A stretch of 64,000 bases of DNA, taken from Roseomonas marmotae (GTDB lineage Bacteria > Pseudomonadota > Alphaproteobacteria > Acetobacterales > Acetobacteraceae). This document shows, piece after piece, positions 47,153 to 55,692 of this stretch. Under the pieces are notes generated by a model. That model ran no database searches. It was not told the origin of the DNA and saw only the letters and a list, made by a program, of their open reading frames with translations. Location: the NCBI RefSeq assembly GCF_017654485.1, contig NZ_CP061095.1, positions 256,240-320,239 on the forward strand. The letters run 5' to 3'. A program made the translations under genes and the position numbers. Every line of letters starts with the position of its first letter. Position 1 is the first letter of the stretch.

Positions 47153-48724
47153 ATGAACTCCACCCTTCGCGCCGCCCTGCTGGGCTGTGCCCTGCTCACC
47201 CCGCTGGCCGCTGGCGCGGAACCGCTGTCGATGGCCGTCAGCGCCCCGCCGGCGAGCATCGATCCGCATTACTACACGCTGACGCCGAGCATCCAGGTCT
47301 CCGCGCATATGTTCGAGGCGCTGACCGTGCGCGACCCGAATGCGCGGGTGCAGCCGGCCCTGGCGGAATCCTGGCGGCTGGTCGATGACACGACCTGGGA
47401 ATTCAAGCTCCGTCCGGGCGTGAAGTTCCACAACGGCGCCGACTTCACCGCCGAGGACGTGGCCTATACCCTGAAGCGTGTGCCGACGGTGCAGAGCCCG
47501 AGCTCCTTCGCCGTCTATATCCGCGCCATCACGGATGTACAGGTGGTGGACCCCCTGACCATCCGCCTGAAGACGGCGAACCCCTACCCGCTGCTGCCGA
47601 ACGATCTTGCGCAGATCTACATCGTCTCCCGCAGCATCGGCGACGATGTGCCGTCCTCCGACTTCAACTCGGGCAAGGCGACCATCGGCACGGGGCCCTT
47701 CCGTTTCACCTCCTATGACCCGAACAACCGGGTGGAGATGACGCGGAACGATGCCTACTGGGGCACGAAGCCGGCCTGGGACAGCGTCAACTACCGCATC
47801 ATCACCAATTCCGGTGCGCGCGTCGCGGCGCTGCTCTCCGGTGACGTGGCGATGATCGACAATGTGCCGACCGCCGATGTCGCCCGCCTGCGCAAGGACA
47901 ACCGCATCGCCATCTCGGAAGGCACCAGCCTGCGGCTGATCTTCCTGGGCCTCGACGTCTTCCGCGACAGCGAGACGCCGGACGTACGCGGCCCGAACGG
48001 CGAGGCGCTGCCCAAGAACCCGCTGCAGGACAAGCGGGTGCGCGAGGCGCTGTCGATCGCCATCAACCGCCCGGCCATCACGCAGCGAATCATGGAGGAT
48101 GTCGCGGTGCCGACGGGGCAGTTCATGCCGCCGGGCGCCTTCGGCTACAACCCTGACATTCCCGTGCCGAAGTTCGATGCCGACCGCGCCAGGAAGCTGC
48201 TGGCCGAGGCGGGGTATCCGAATGGCCTGACCATCACGCTGCGCGGCCCGAACGACCGCTACATCAACGACGCGCAGATCCTGCAGGTCGTGGCGCAGAT
48301 GTGGGCGCGCATCGGCATCAAGACGCAGGTCGAGGCATCACCGCTGGCGACCCTGATCGGCCGCCTGAACCGCCTCGATGCCTCCGTCTATCTTCTGGGC
48401 TGGAGCAACAGCACGGGCGAGCCTTCCACCTCGCTCCGCGCCGTGATGGGCACCCGTGCCCCCCAGGGCGGCAGCCTCGGCCTCTCCAATTACGGCCGCT
48501 ATTCCAACCCGCGCATGGATGCGATAGCGGAAGAGGCGATGCGGACGCTGGACAACGGCGCGCGGGAGAAGCTGATGCAGCAGGCGATGAAGATCGCCAT
48601 GGATGATGTCGCCATCATCCCGCTGCACATCCAGAAGAGCGTTTGGGCCACCCGCAGCGGGCTGAGCTACACGCCGCGGCTGGATGAGCAGACCCTGGCC
48701 ACGGGCGTTCTCCAGGCGAAGTGA
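47153..48724 (+). CDS. Peptide-type ABC substrate-binding protein (SBP_bac_5), orphan
   Basis: 523-residue family 5 extracellular solute-binding protein. The signal peptide is NSTLRAALLGCALLTPLAAGA. Fold markers follow: DPHYYTLTPSIQVSAHMFEAL, ESWRLVDDTTWEFKLRPGVKFHNGADFTAEDV in pieces, GTGPFRFTSYDPNNRVEMTRNDAYWG in pieces, and REALSIAINRPAI. No permease or ATPase genes follow; the next gene is convergent. It must use a transporter encoded elsewhere. The start is chosen at 47153, five bases after the peptidase stop; the ribosome binding site is weak, which fits coupling to the upstream gene. Confidence 0.9.
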   Translation: MNSTLRAALLGCALLTPLAAGAEPLSMAVSAPPASIDPHYYTLTPSIQVSAHMFEALTVRDPNARVQPALAESWRLVDDTTWEFKLRPGVKFHNGADFTAEDVAYTLKRVPTVQSPSSFAVYIRAITDVQVVDPLTIRLKTANPYPLLPNDLAQIYIVSRSIGDDVPSSDFNSGKATIGTGPFRFTSYDPNNRVEMTRNDAYWGTKPAWDSVNYRIITNSGARVAALLSGDVAMIDNVPTADVARLRKDNRIAISEGTSLRLIFLGLDVFRDSETPDVRGPNGEALPKNPLQDKRVREALSIAINRPAITQRIMEDVAVPTGQFMPPGAFGYNPDIPVPKFDADRARKLLAEAGYPNGLTITLRGPNDRYINDAQILQVVAQMWARIGIKTQVEASPLATLIGRLNRLDASVYLLGWSNSTGEPSTSLRAVMGTRAPQGGSLGLSNYGRYSNPRMDAIAEEAMRTLDNGAREKLMQQAMKIAMDDVAIIPLHIQKSVWATRSGLSYTPRLDEQTLATGVLQAK

Positions 48725-48733
48725 GCCGACCCG

Positions 48734-48782
48734 TCGCTTCCTGAAAAAAGCGAGCCGGTTCAGCGAAGTAGAATCGGCTCGC
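48734..48782. terminator. Overlapping terminator-like hairpins between convergent operons
   Basis: TCGCTT/AAGCGA (48734-48739/48748-48753), with six A's inside the loop side, and an 8-bp stem GCGAGCCG/CGGCTCGC (48750-48757/48775-48782). The second overlaps the end of the nitrile hydratase activator gene. On the minus strand the A-run reads as T's. Confidence 0.45.
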
Positions 48783-49101
48783 CATGCGGGGTGGCTTCGG
48801 CCGCCTCGCGCCATTCCTCACGCCGCCGCAGCAGTTGCTCGGCGTCGAGGATACCCTTCTCCGCCACCAGCCGCTCCAGCGCCGCCAGCCAGTGCTGGTA
48901 GTAGGGCAGACCCTCCCCGCCCGGCCGCGCGATCTCGCGCCCCAGGGCCGTGGCCCATTCGTTCCAGCCGAAGCAGCCTTCGCCATGCAGCGCCACGGCC
49001 ATGGCGAAGGCCTGCGCCTCCCAGGGCTCGCGGAAGACGGGGCCATCCGGCGCCGTATCCAGGCCGGGAAGATCTCCGGGAACGGGGTCAGAGCGGTTCA
49101 A
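48760..49101 (-). CDS. Nitrile hydratase activator/accessory protein
   Basis: 113-residue accessory protein of the P14K/nitrile hydratase activator type, needed to load cobalt into the alpha subunit. The family core is PGLDTAPDGPVFREPWEAQAFAMAVALH in pieces, then FGWNEWATALGREI and YYQHWLAALERLV. It resembles the beta subunit's N-terminal domain. No ATG is available; the TTG at 49101 overlaps the beta-subunit stop region by 14 bases and is the likely start. It is the last gene of the alpha-beta-activator operon. Confidence 0.85.
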   Translation of the reverse strand: MNRSDPVPGDLPGLDTAPDGPVFREPWEAQAFAMAVALHGEGCFGWNEWATALGREIARPGGEGLPYYQHWLAALERLVAEKGILDAEQLLRRREEWREAAEATPHGEPILLR

Positions 49102-49744
49102 GATACGACTCCCAGGCATCGACGGAGAGGGTGATCCCGAGGTCCGCACTCTGGCCCCAGATCTCCCGCCCTTCGAAGCGGATGGTGTAGAGCCACTGCG
49201 GCGCCTCCCCCTGCCCGTGCGCGTGGCTGTCGGGGAAGACGAAGACGCCGTGCACGCGTTCCACCACGCCCTGCTTGTCGCGGGCGTAGCGCGGCAGGCG
49301 GGTATGCCCGGGCGGATGCTCGTTGATGGTCCGCACCGGCTGGCCGGGCACGAAGCGGGCGGGGGCCTGGGCGGGGCGGTCGTATGGCGTGCCGCGGGCC
49401 AGCACGGCGCCGACATCGGCGGCCTTCAGGGGTGTGACAGGCCGCGGGGGCTCAAGGCTGCGGCCCTCGCGCAGCTCAGCCTCCGTCACCAGCCCCGCCT
49501 GCCGCAGCAGCTGCTCCAGTGCCGTCAGCCAGATCTGATAGTAGCTGAAGGAAAGATACCGCGCGGGCGGGATGGATTCCCGCGCATGGCGGCTGGTATC
49601 GATGTTCCAGCGGCCCAGCGCGCCGGCGGCCAGGGTCAGCGCCAGGGCGGTCTTCTCCCATTGGGCGTGGAAGATCTCGTCTTCCGGTTCCGGCACCACG
49701 GGGCCGAAGCCCATGGCGCCGCCCAGATCCTGTGGCCCGTTCAT
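49088..49744 (-). CDS. nthB: Nitrile hydratase beta subunit
   Basis: 218-residue beta subunit. The N-terminus [16 protein letters not shown] is the standard signature, then the helical part ([13 protein letters not shown]) and the C-terminal barrel ([44 protein letters not shown] in pieces, ending [13 protein letters not shown]). The ATG overlaps the alpha stop by four bases. Confidence 0.93.
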   Translation of the reverse strand: MNGPQDLGGAMGFGPVVPEPEDEIFHAQWEKTALALTLAAGALGRWNIDTSRHARESIPPARYLSFSYYQIWLTALEQLLRQAGLVTEAELREGRSLEPPRPVTPLKAADVGAVLARGTPYDRPAQAPARFVPGQPVRTINEHPPGHTRLPRYARDKQGVVERVHGVFVFPDSHAHGQGEAPQWLYTIRFEGREIWGQSADLGITLSVDAWESYLEPL

Positions 49745-50367
49745 GCGGCGGGCCGGGCCAGGCCGGTGCCGATCATGGAATCCCGTGTCACCAGCGTGGC
49801 CAGGCGCGCCTCGTCCCAGCCCTCCGTGCCCTCGGGGCGGCGGGGGATGACGAGGTAGCGGATCTCGGCCGTGGAATCCCAGATGCGGATGCGCGTCGCC
49901 TCGGGCAGTTCCACCCCGAAATCGCGCAGCACGCCGCGCGGGTCCATCACGGCGCGGGAGCGATAGGCGGGGGATTTGTACCAGGTCGGCGGCAGCCCCA
50001 GCACCGGCCATGGGTAGCAGGAGCAGAGGGTGCAGACGACGAGGTTGTGCTCCTCCGCCGTATTCTCCACCGCCACCATGTGCTCGCCCTGCCGGCCGGT
50101 GAAGCCGAGGGAGTGGACGGCGGCCGTGGCGTCCCGCCCCAGCCAGCCGCGGAACTCCGGGTCGGCCCAGGCCTTGGCCACCACGCGGGCGCCATTGCGG
50201 GGGCCGATCCGGGTCTCGTAGGTCTCGACCAGCTCGTCCAGCGCGGCCGGGTCCACATAGCCCTTCTCGACCAGCAACGACTGCAAGGCCCGGACACGGA
50301 GGTCCATCTCGGACAGGGTGCCGCCATGATCGTGGTCATGATCATGGCCATGATGGTCGTGCGGCAT
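49741..50367 (-). CDS. nthA: Nitrile hydratase alpha subunit, cobalt type
   Basis: 208-residue alpha subunit, hydrating nitriles to amides. The metal-claw motif is C112-T-L-C115-S116-C117; threonine at the second position marks the cobalt rather than iron form. The conserved [15 protein letters not shown] and RDSMIGT blocks follow. The first 14 residues hold seven histidines alternating with aspartates ([15 protein letters not shown]), an unusual metal-binding-like tail. AGGAGAGG precedes the ATG. First gene of the operon; no amidase is next to it. Confidence 0.95.
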   Translation of the reverse strand: MPHDHHGHDHDHDHGGTLSEMDLRVRALQSLLVEKGYVDPAALDELVETYETRIGPRNGARVVAKAWADPEFRGWLGRDATAAVHSLGFTGRQGEHMVAVENTAEEHNLVVCTLCSCYPWPVLGLPPTWYKSPAYRSRAVMDPRGVLRDFGVELPEATRIRIWDSTAEIRYLVIPRRPEGTEGWDEARLATLVTRDSMIGTGLARPAA

Positions 50368-50492
50368 GGCGCCTCTCCTTCCGCTGCCACCGGATCATCA
50401 CGCCGATGGCGCGGCGGGCGCAACCATGGGATGCGGCCCGCAGGCGGCGGCCGGTGGCAAGGCGGTTGGCGCGCACCGCCCGCCGTGGTCGT

Positions 50493-50738
50493 TCAGCGCG
50501 TGGCGCGCTTCGCCGGGTCGCGCGGCGGGGGCGGCAGGTCTTCTTCCAGGATGGTGAGATGGACGGAATAGGAAGTCTCGCCCTCGTCATGATCCTGATG
50601 CACGGTGCCGATCACCTCATCCTCGACCGCCACTTCCACCGACAGTCCCTTGCGCGCCGGCGGCACGATGCGGATGCGGTCGGAGCCGAGCAGGCGGCGG
50701 AGATAGGTCTGCACGCGTGCGATATCGGTTGGGGTCAT
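50493..50738 (-). CDS. DUF3126 family protein
   Basis: 81-residue protein of DUF3126, a short family found in Alphaproteobacteria with no known function. The recognisable core is TDIARVQTYLRRLLGSDRIRIVPPARKG, then VEVAVEDEVIGTVHQD and YSVHLTILEEDLP in pieces. The frame extends to 50819 but the family begins at the ATG at 50738. It stands alone, with 125- and 240-bp gaps on either side. Confidence 0.85.
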   Translation of the reverse strand: MTPTDIARVQTYLRRLLGSDRIRIVPPARKGLSVEVAVEDEVIGTVHQDHDEGETSYSVHLTILEEDLPPPPRDPAKRATR

Positions 50739-50978
50739 TCCGTTTTGCTCTTCTCGCTGGGGGGGCTTGCATGCCCCCGATGTCCCGCCCGGTCCAGTCA
50801 CCGGACGAAAAATCGCCACTTTTGCCTCTCAGAAGCGCCCGGCCTGCACATTACCTTGATCACTTGCGGCCCCGGTCTTGGCAGGTGCAGGATTGGACCA
50901 TATCCAGGATGGGGAGTGTGGGCGGCTCCCTTTCATTCGCCATGATGGCGATCTGTATTGACCTTGGCGAGAGATGCA

Positions 50979-51371
50979 ATGATTGCCACCCAGCCAGATG
51001 ATCCCATACGCCCGACTATCCTGGTGGTGGAGGATGAGCCCATCGTGCGGATGGTGACCGTGGCGATGCTGGAAGAGATGGGTTTCCGCGCGACAGAGGC
51101 CGCCAACGCGGCCGCCGTGCTGGCGCGGGTCGACCCCGGCGAGGGCGCGCTGAAGGCCGTCCTGCTCGACATCAATATCCCGGGCGCCCGGGGGCGCGAC
51201 ATGGTGGATGAGATCCGCGCCCGGCGTCCCGGCCTGCCTGTGCTGATCGCCAGCGGCGCGGATACCGAGGAACTGCGCGAGCGCTTCGACCGGCATGGCC
51301 ATATCGACTTCCTCCCCAAGCCTTACGCCAATGCCGAGCTGCGCCAGGCGCTGAACCGTCTGGGTCTCTGA
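50979..51371 (+). CDS. Single-domain response regulator (receiver only)
   Basis: 130-residue stand-alone receiver domain. The acidic pocket E18-D19, phospho-acceptor D64 (LLDINIPG), the switch Ser/Thr in LIASGAD and the lysine in LPKPY are present. There is no output domain and no kinase next to it, so it is likely a CheY/FrzZ-like or phosphorelay intermediate. GAGAG lies before the ATG at 50979. Confidence 0.9.
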   Translation: MIATQPDDPIRPTILVVEDEPIVRMVTVAMLEEMGFRATEAANAAAVLARVDPGEGALKAVLLDINIPGARGRDMVDEIRARRPGLPVLIASGADTEELRERFDRHGHIDFLPKPYANAELRQALNRLGL

Positions 51372-51476
51372 CCCTCCCCGCCACTGGCGGAGCTTCAACC
51401 TTATCGTCCGGGTTTCGCGGCGGCGGTGCCGGTGCGGCGCTTGCCCTGCCTCGGACGGGACCTTTTTCAGACCGTC

Positions 51477-52205
51477 ATGCCCGTTTCCCAAGACACCGAA
51501 CTGGCGCGCGTCAAGGCGCGCATCCGTGCGCTGGCCGAACGCACCGTCTCCAATGGCTGCACGGAAGCCGAGGCCATGGCGGCGGCCGGGATGGTCGGCC
51601 GCCTGCTGGAACGATACGCGCTGACGATGGAGGAGATCGACCTTCGGGAGGCGCGCTGCGTTCAGGTGGAGATCCCCCTGCCCGGCCGGCAGCGCCGCCC
51701 GATCGATGGCTGCGTGCCGGCCATCGCACGCCTCTGCGACTGCAAGGTGTGGCTGGCGCGGGATGGGGGCATCCCGCGCTATGTCTTCTTTGGGTTCGAG
51801 ACGGATACGGGTCTGGCGGCCTATCTCTACCAGGTCGTCAGCCGCGCCATGGCGGTGGAGCTGGAAGGCTTCCGCGCCGCCCATCCCGCGCTGCGGGGCC
51901 CGCGGCTGCGCCAGGCCTCGACCAGCTTCCAGCAGGGCATGGCCGCGCGCCTGGCGGAACGGCTGGAGGCCATGCATGCGGCACGGGAGGCGGATGTGGC
52001 GGCGCGGCGCCAGGCGGGCACTGCGCTGATCCTGGTGAAGCACCGGGTGGTGGAAGATGCCTTCCGGGAGACGGGCACGCGGCTCGTCTCCGGCGGCCGC
52101 CGCAGCCTGCGGGAGGATGCCGCCTTCCGTCATGGCGAGGTGGCGGGCGAGAGGGTGAACCTGAACCGCCCGGTGGCAGGCGGAGGCGGCGGGTTGCTGG
52201 AATGA
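51477..52205 (+). CDS. DUF2786 domain protein
   Basis: 242 residues. The N-terminal part (RVKARIRALAERTVSNGCTEAEAMAAAGMVGRLLERYALTMEEIDLRE in pieces) is a DUF2786 domain, and the rest is the C-terminal domain that usually accompanies it (FFGFETDTGLAAYLYQVVSRAM, FQQGMAARLAERLEAM, ending GRRSLREDAAFRHGEVAGERVNL). The function is unknown; such proteins are found in phages and bacterial genomes. It is translationally coupled (ATGA) to a HExxH protein. Confidence 0.8.
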   Translation: MPVSQDTELARVKARIRALAERTVSNGCTEAEAMAAAGMVGRLLERYALTMEEIDLREARCVQVEIPLPGRQRRPIDGCVPAIARLCDCKVWLARDGGIPRYVFFGFETDTGLAAYLYQVVSRAMAVELEGFRAAHPALRGPRLRQASTSFQQGMAARLAERLEAMHAAREADVAARRQAGTALILVKHRVVEDAFRETGTRLVSGGRRSLREDAAFRHGEVAGERVNLNRPVAGGGGGLLE

Positions 52206-52642
52206 CGCGCGCGCCGGACCGCCAGCGCGCCCGCGTCTATGCCTGGGAGGATGTGCATGTCGCGCCCCATGCCCGGGACCTTCTGCCCTTCTCCGCCGCG
52301 CAGCCGATGGTCGATGCCATCTGGGCCGAGATGGGTCTGCGCTACCCGCCCGCCGTCGAGCCCCTGCCCCGCCAGTCCCGCCGGCTGCTGGGCGATGCAA
52401 ACCGGCTGCGCCTTCGCCTTCCGCAGCAATGGCCGAGCTTCCTGCTGCTGCATGAGCTCGCGCATGCCATGACCAGCACTCATGACGGCGCCTCGGACGG
52501 GCATGGGCCACGCTTCATGGGGCTCTACCTGCAAATGCTGGAGCGGTACCTGCGGCTGCCGGCGGAAAGCCTGCTGGCCTCCCTGGCGGAAGCGGGCATT
52601 GCCTGTGACCCGGCCGCCAGGCCCCTCTTCCTCGATCCCTAG
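52202..52642 (+). CDS. Putative SprT-like zinc metallopeptidase
   Basis: 146 residues with HELAH at 84-88 and a following HGPRF at 101-105, giving two histidines, a glutamate and a third likely ligand in the spacing of SprT-like or minimal gluzincin domains. There is no signal peptide, so it is probably cytoplasmic. It overlaps the DUF2786 gene by four bases, so the two proteins likely act together. It overlaps the convergent gene's end by four bases. The enzyme activity is inferred from the motif. Confidence 0.75.
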   Translation: MTRAPDRQRARVYAWEDVHVAPHARDLLPFSAAQPMVDAIWAEMGLRYPPAVEPLPRQSRRLLGDANRLRLRLPQQWPSFLLLHELAHAMTSTHDGASDGHGPRFMGLYLQMLERYLRLPAESLLASLAEAGIACDPAARPLFLDP

Positions 52643-53238
52643 CCGGGCAGGCGCAGGCCGCGCAGCCCGGCGGGCAGCTGCAGCTGCGGAAAACCCTGGG
52701 GCAGCCGGAAGCGTGATGGATCCTGCGGGCCATAGGTGACGCGGGTGGCTTCCAGCACCTCCTGCCGCCCGGTCTGCTGCGCCCGCAGCAGCACGCCATC
52801 CGCCGTCAGGCAGGCGACGCCGCCCTTCCCGTCCCGCCGCTCGATCTGCCAGTCCGTGCAACCGGCGCCGGCAATGGTGCGGCGCCCGAGGCGCGTCACG
52901 CGCCCCTGTGACTCCGGCCGGTCCAGCAGCATGGCGATCTCGGGCGCGGCCGGCAGGCGCATCACGAGCCGCTGGTCCTCCATGACCATGTAGGCGCGCT
53001 GCGTCGGCTGGTCGACCATCAGCCAGCCGGGGGCGGAGGCATTGTCCACCCGCAGCACCCGCTGGCTGGCCAGCCAGGTGGCATGGATGTCGCCCGGCTG
53101 CCGGTTGCCACCAGAGAGGCGGAAAGTCACTGCCACGTCCCGGCTGGGCAGCAATTGCGGTGACTGCTGCGCCAGGGCGGGCGCCGCCAGCAGCATGGGT
53201 GCCAGCAGAGCCGTGGCGAGGCGCTGGATCATCGTCAA
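52639..53238 (-). CDS. Exported hypothetical protein (LolA/DUF4412-like fold)
   Basis: 199 residues with a signal peptide (MIQRLATALLAPMLLAAPALA-QQ). The mature part alternates beta strands (VAVTFRLSG, TWLASQRVLRVD, GWLMVDQPTQRAYMVMEDQRLVMRL in pieces, CTDWQIERRDGKGGVACLTADGVLLRA in pieces), with two cysteines that could form a disulfide. The pattern suits a LolA/LppX-like or DUF4412 lipid-carrier fold, but I do not recognise it with certainty. It is convergent with the metallopeptidase gene. Confidence 0.65.
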   Translation of the reverse strand: MTMIQRLATALLAPMLLAAPALAQQSPQLLPSRDVAVTFRLSGGNRQPGDIHATWLASQRVLRVDNASAPGWLMVDQPTQRAYMVMEDQRLVMRLPAAPEIAMLLDRPESQGRVTRLGRRTIAGAGCTDWQIERRDGKGGVACLTADGVLLRAQQTGRQEVLEATRVTYGPQDPSRFRLPQGFPQLQLPAGLRGLRLPG

Positions 53239-53310
53239 TCTCCCCTCTCTTCCAGGTTCAGATGGCGACGCCCCTGACCGAAGTCATCCCGGCGGCGCCC
53301 CGGCCCGGCC

Positions 53311-54282
53311 TCACAACCCGTGGAAGAGTTCGGTGGAGAGGTAACGTTCGGCGAAGGAGGCGGCGATGCCGATGATGAGTTGGTTGTGGTGCTGGGGTTG
53401 GGCGGCGAGGTCGAGCATGGCGTGGAGGACGGCGCCGGAGGAGATGCCGATGGGGATGCCTTCGGTGCGGGCGCAGAGGCGTGCGGCGGCGAAGGCCTCG
53501 CGTTCGGTGACGCGGCGGAGGAGGTCGATGCGTTCGAGTTCGAGGACGCCGGGCCTGAAGCCGGCGCCGATGCCCTGGATTTCGTGGGGTCCGGGGTCGT
53601 CGCCGGAGAGGACGGCGGATTCGGCCGGCTCGACGCCGACGAGGGTGAGGCCGGGGCGGCGGGGCTTGAGGGCGCGGGCGATGCCGGTCAGCGTGCCGCC
53701 GGTGCCGAGGCCGGCGACGATGACATCGGCCTGGCCGTGGCTGTCGGCCCAGATTTCCTCGGCGGTGGTGGCTGCGTGGATGGCGGGGTTGGCGGGGTTG
53801 TCGAACTGGCGGGGCATCCAGGCGCCGGGGGTCTGGGCGGCGATGCGCTCGGCCTCGGCGATGGCGCCGGCCATGCCCTGGCGGGCGGGGGTGAGGACGA
53901 CCTCGGCACCGAGCAGGCGGAGCATCTTGCGCCGCTCGGTGGAGGCGCCGTCGGGCATGGTGACGACGAGGCGGTAGCCGCGGGCGGCGGCGGCGAAGGC
54001 CAGCGCGATGCCGGTGTTGCCGGAGGTGGGCTCGACGATGGTGGCGCCGGGGGTGAGGGTGCCGGCGGCCTCGGCCTCGGCGATCATGGCCTGGCCGATG
54101 CGGTCCTTCAGCGAGCCGAGCGGGTTGAAGAATTCGAGCTTGAGCGCGAGGCGGGCGGAGAGGCCGCAAGTGGCCTCGATGCGGGGCAGGCGGACCAGCG
54201 GGGTATGGCCGATGGTGTCGAGGATGCTGTCATGGAGGCGGCCGGGGCGGGGGGCGGTGCTGGGGGTGTGACCTGCGGGCAT
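53311..54282 (-). CDS. cysK: Cysteine synthase A (O-acetylserine sulfhydrylase)
   Basis: 323-residue PLP enzyme making cysteine from O-acetylserine and sulfide. The PLP lysine is K59 (NPLGSLKDRIG), with TSGNTG and GTGGTLTG loops for the substrate and phosphate, and PTSGNTGIALAFAAAARGY. Leucine is written mostly CTC, unlike the CTG-rich neighbours. The opposite strand is open throughout, which explains the long antisense frame. It is divergent from an Rrf2 regulator 66 bp away, a common cysK control arrangement. No ribosome binding site is clear. Confidence 0.93.
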   Translation of the reverse strand: MPAGHTPSTAPRPGRLHDSILDTIGHTPLVRLPRIEATCGLSARLALKLEFFNPLGSLKDRIGQAMIAEAEAAGTLTPGATIVEPTSGNTGIALAFAAAARGYRLVVTMPDGASTERRKMLRLLGAEVVLTPARQGMAGAIAEAERIAAQTPGAWMPRQFDNPANPAIHAATTAEEIWADSHGQADVIVAGLGTGGTLTGIARALKPRRPGLTLVGVEPAESAVLSGDDPGPHEIQGIGAGFRPGVLELERIDLLRRVTEREAFAAARLCARTEGIPIGISSGAVLHAMLDLAAQPQHHNQLIIGIAASFAERYLSTELFHGL

Positions 54283-54348
54283 GGGAGGGCTATACCACGA
54301 GGAGGGGGCGTGGATCAGGGTGAAAGGGAAGGCAGGCGCGTGGTTGGG

Positions 54349-54804
54349 ATGATGTTGCGGCGGGACCGGGCGATGGTGGCGGTCTCGATCATGCTGGATG
54401 TGGGGTTCCACGCGGGACGCGGGTCGGTGGTGCCGGCGGGCGACATCGCTGAGCGGCTGGGGGAGGCGCGGCGGGGCATCGAGCCGGTGCTGCAGGCGCT
54501 GTCGCGGGCGGGGCTGCTGGGCAGCACGCGGGGGCCGAAGGGCGGCTACCGGCTGGGGCGGGCGGCGCGCGACATCCGGCTGTCGGAGGTGGTGGCGGCG
54601 GTGAGCGGCGGGGCGGGGGAGGACGAGGCGGCGGAGGCCGCCGGCTCGCCGCTGAACGAGGCGGTGGTGGTGCCGCTCTGGGCGGAGCTGGAGGCGGGCC
54701 TCGCCGCCATCCTGGAGCAGCTGACGCTGGCCGAGCTGCTGCGCCGCGCCGCCGCCAAAGGCCTGCGACGCCCCACACCCGAAGCCCTCAACTTCGCCAT
54801 CTGA
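54349..54804 (+). CDS. Rrf2-family transcriptional regulator
   Basis: 151-residue winged-helix protein of the Rrf2 (CymR/IscR) family. The start MMLRRDRAMVAVSIMLDVGF and DIAERLGEARRGIEPVLQALSRAGLLGSTRGPKGGYRLGRAARDIRLSEVV in pieces match the family. The iron-sulfur cysteines of IscR are absent, so it is more like CymR. It is divergent from cysK and probably controls it in response to sulfur. Starts at 54340 (GTG), 54349 and 54352 are possible; the frame is open far upstream only because of cysK's antisense. Confidence 0.85.
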   Translation: MMLRRDRAMVAVSIMLDVGFHAGRGSVVPAGDIAERLGEARRGIEPVLQALSRAGLLGSTRGPKGGYRLGRAARDIRLSEVVAAVSGGAGEDEAAEAAGSPLNEAVVVPLWAELEAGLAAILEQLTLAELLRRAAAKGLRRPTPEALNFAI

Positions 54805-54872
54805 GACAGGGGCTGGTCCTCGCAGCGGGCGCGGCACAAGATACCGCCGAGCCCTTCCGGAGGATGAGTGTC

Positions 54873-55628
54873 ATGGCTACCGATATCGCTGCCGCAGCCG
54901 AGGCGCTGCTGCATGCCCGGCGTGAGAACAGTCGGATCGACGCGCTCCCCGAGGGTGCCCGCCCCACCACCGTGGAGGAGGTCTATGCCATCCAGAAGCG
55001 GGTGGCCGAGGCGCGCGGGCCGATCGGCGGCTGGAAGGTGGGCGCGGCCGACCCGCAGGCCGAGCCGGGCACCGCGCCACTGAATGTGGTGGACCTGCAC
55101 CTGACGCCGGAACCCCTGCCCGCCTCGCGCTTCCATGTCACCGGGGTGGAGGCCGAGATCGCCTATCTGCTCGGCCGTGACCTGCCGCCGCGCGAGACGC
55201 CCTATACGCGGGAGGAAGTGCTGGACGCGGTGGAAAGCCTGCACCCCGTCATCGAGATCGTGGATACGCGCTTCACGCGGCTGAAGGGGACCGATCTGCT
55301 GAGCCATGCGGCCGACCAGATCAACCATGGCGCCCTGGTGGTAGGCCCTGCCCTGGCGGACTGGCGCGGCATCGACCCCGTGAACCAGCCGGTGCGCCTG
55401 CTGCTGAATGGCCAGAGGGTGGTGGAGCAGGTGGGCGGCAATCCGGCCGGGGACCCGGTGCGGCTGCTGCAATGGCTGGCCAATACCGGCGCCCGCGCCT
55501 ATGGCGGGCTCTCGGCGGGCATGATCGTTACCACGGGGAGCTGCACCGGCCTCATCATGGTTGAGCCGGGCACGCGGATCATGGCGGAATTTCCGGGCCT
55601 TGGCGCGGTCGAGACCGCGGTGGCATAA
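54873..55628 (+). CDS. 2-keto-4-pentenoate hydratase family protein
   Basis: 251-residue fumarylacetoacetase-superfamily hydratase (MhpD/DmpE-like), which adds water to 2-hydroxypenta-2,4-dienoate in meta-cleavage pathways. The metal-binding region is VEAEIAYLLGRDLP and IEIVDTRF, with GGWKVGAADP and GMIVTTGSCTGLIMVEPG as other markers. The ATG at 54873 is chosen because GGAGGA sits nine bases before it. No meta-cleavage dioxygenase is adjacent, so its real substrate is uncertain. Confidence 0.85.
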   Translation: MATDIAAAAEALLHARRENSRIDALPEGARPTTVEEVYAIQKRVAEARGPIGGWKVGAADPQAEPGTAPLNVVDLHLTPEPLPASRFHVTGVEAEIAYLLGRDLPPRETPYTREEVLDAVESLHPVIEIVDTRFTRLKGTDLLSHAADQINHGALVVGPALADWRGIDPVNQPVRLLLNGQRVVEQVGGNPAGDPVRLLQWLANTGARAYGGLSAGMIVTTGSCTGLIMVEPGTRIMAEFPGLGAVETAVA

Positions 55629-55692
55629 GGCGCCCCCTGGCGCTCCCCCCGCTTGCCGCTAGCATCGCGGCGCCAACAAGGGGAGAAACGCC

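Noticed and set aside
53320..54348. Plus-strand frame running through cysK into the Rrf2 regulator
   Set aside because: The part before 54349 is Gly/Glu/Asp repeats antisense to cysK; the frame is open only because of the local G skew.
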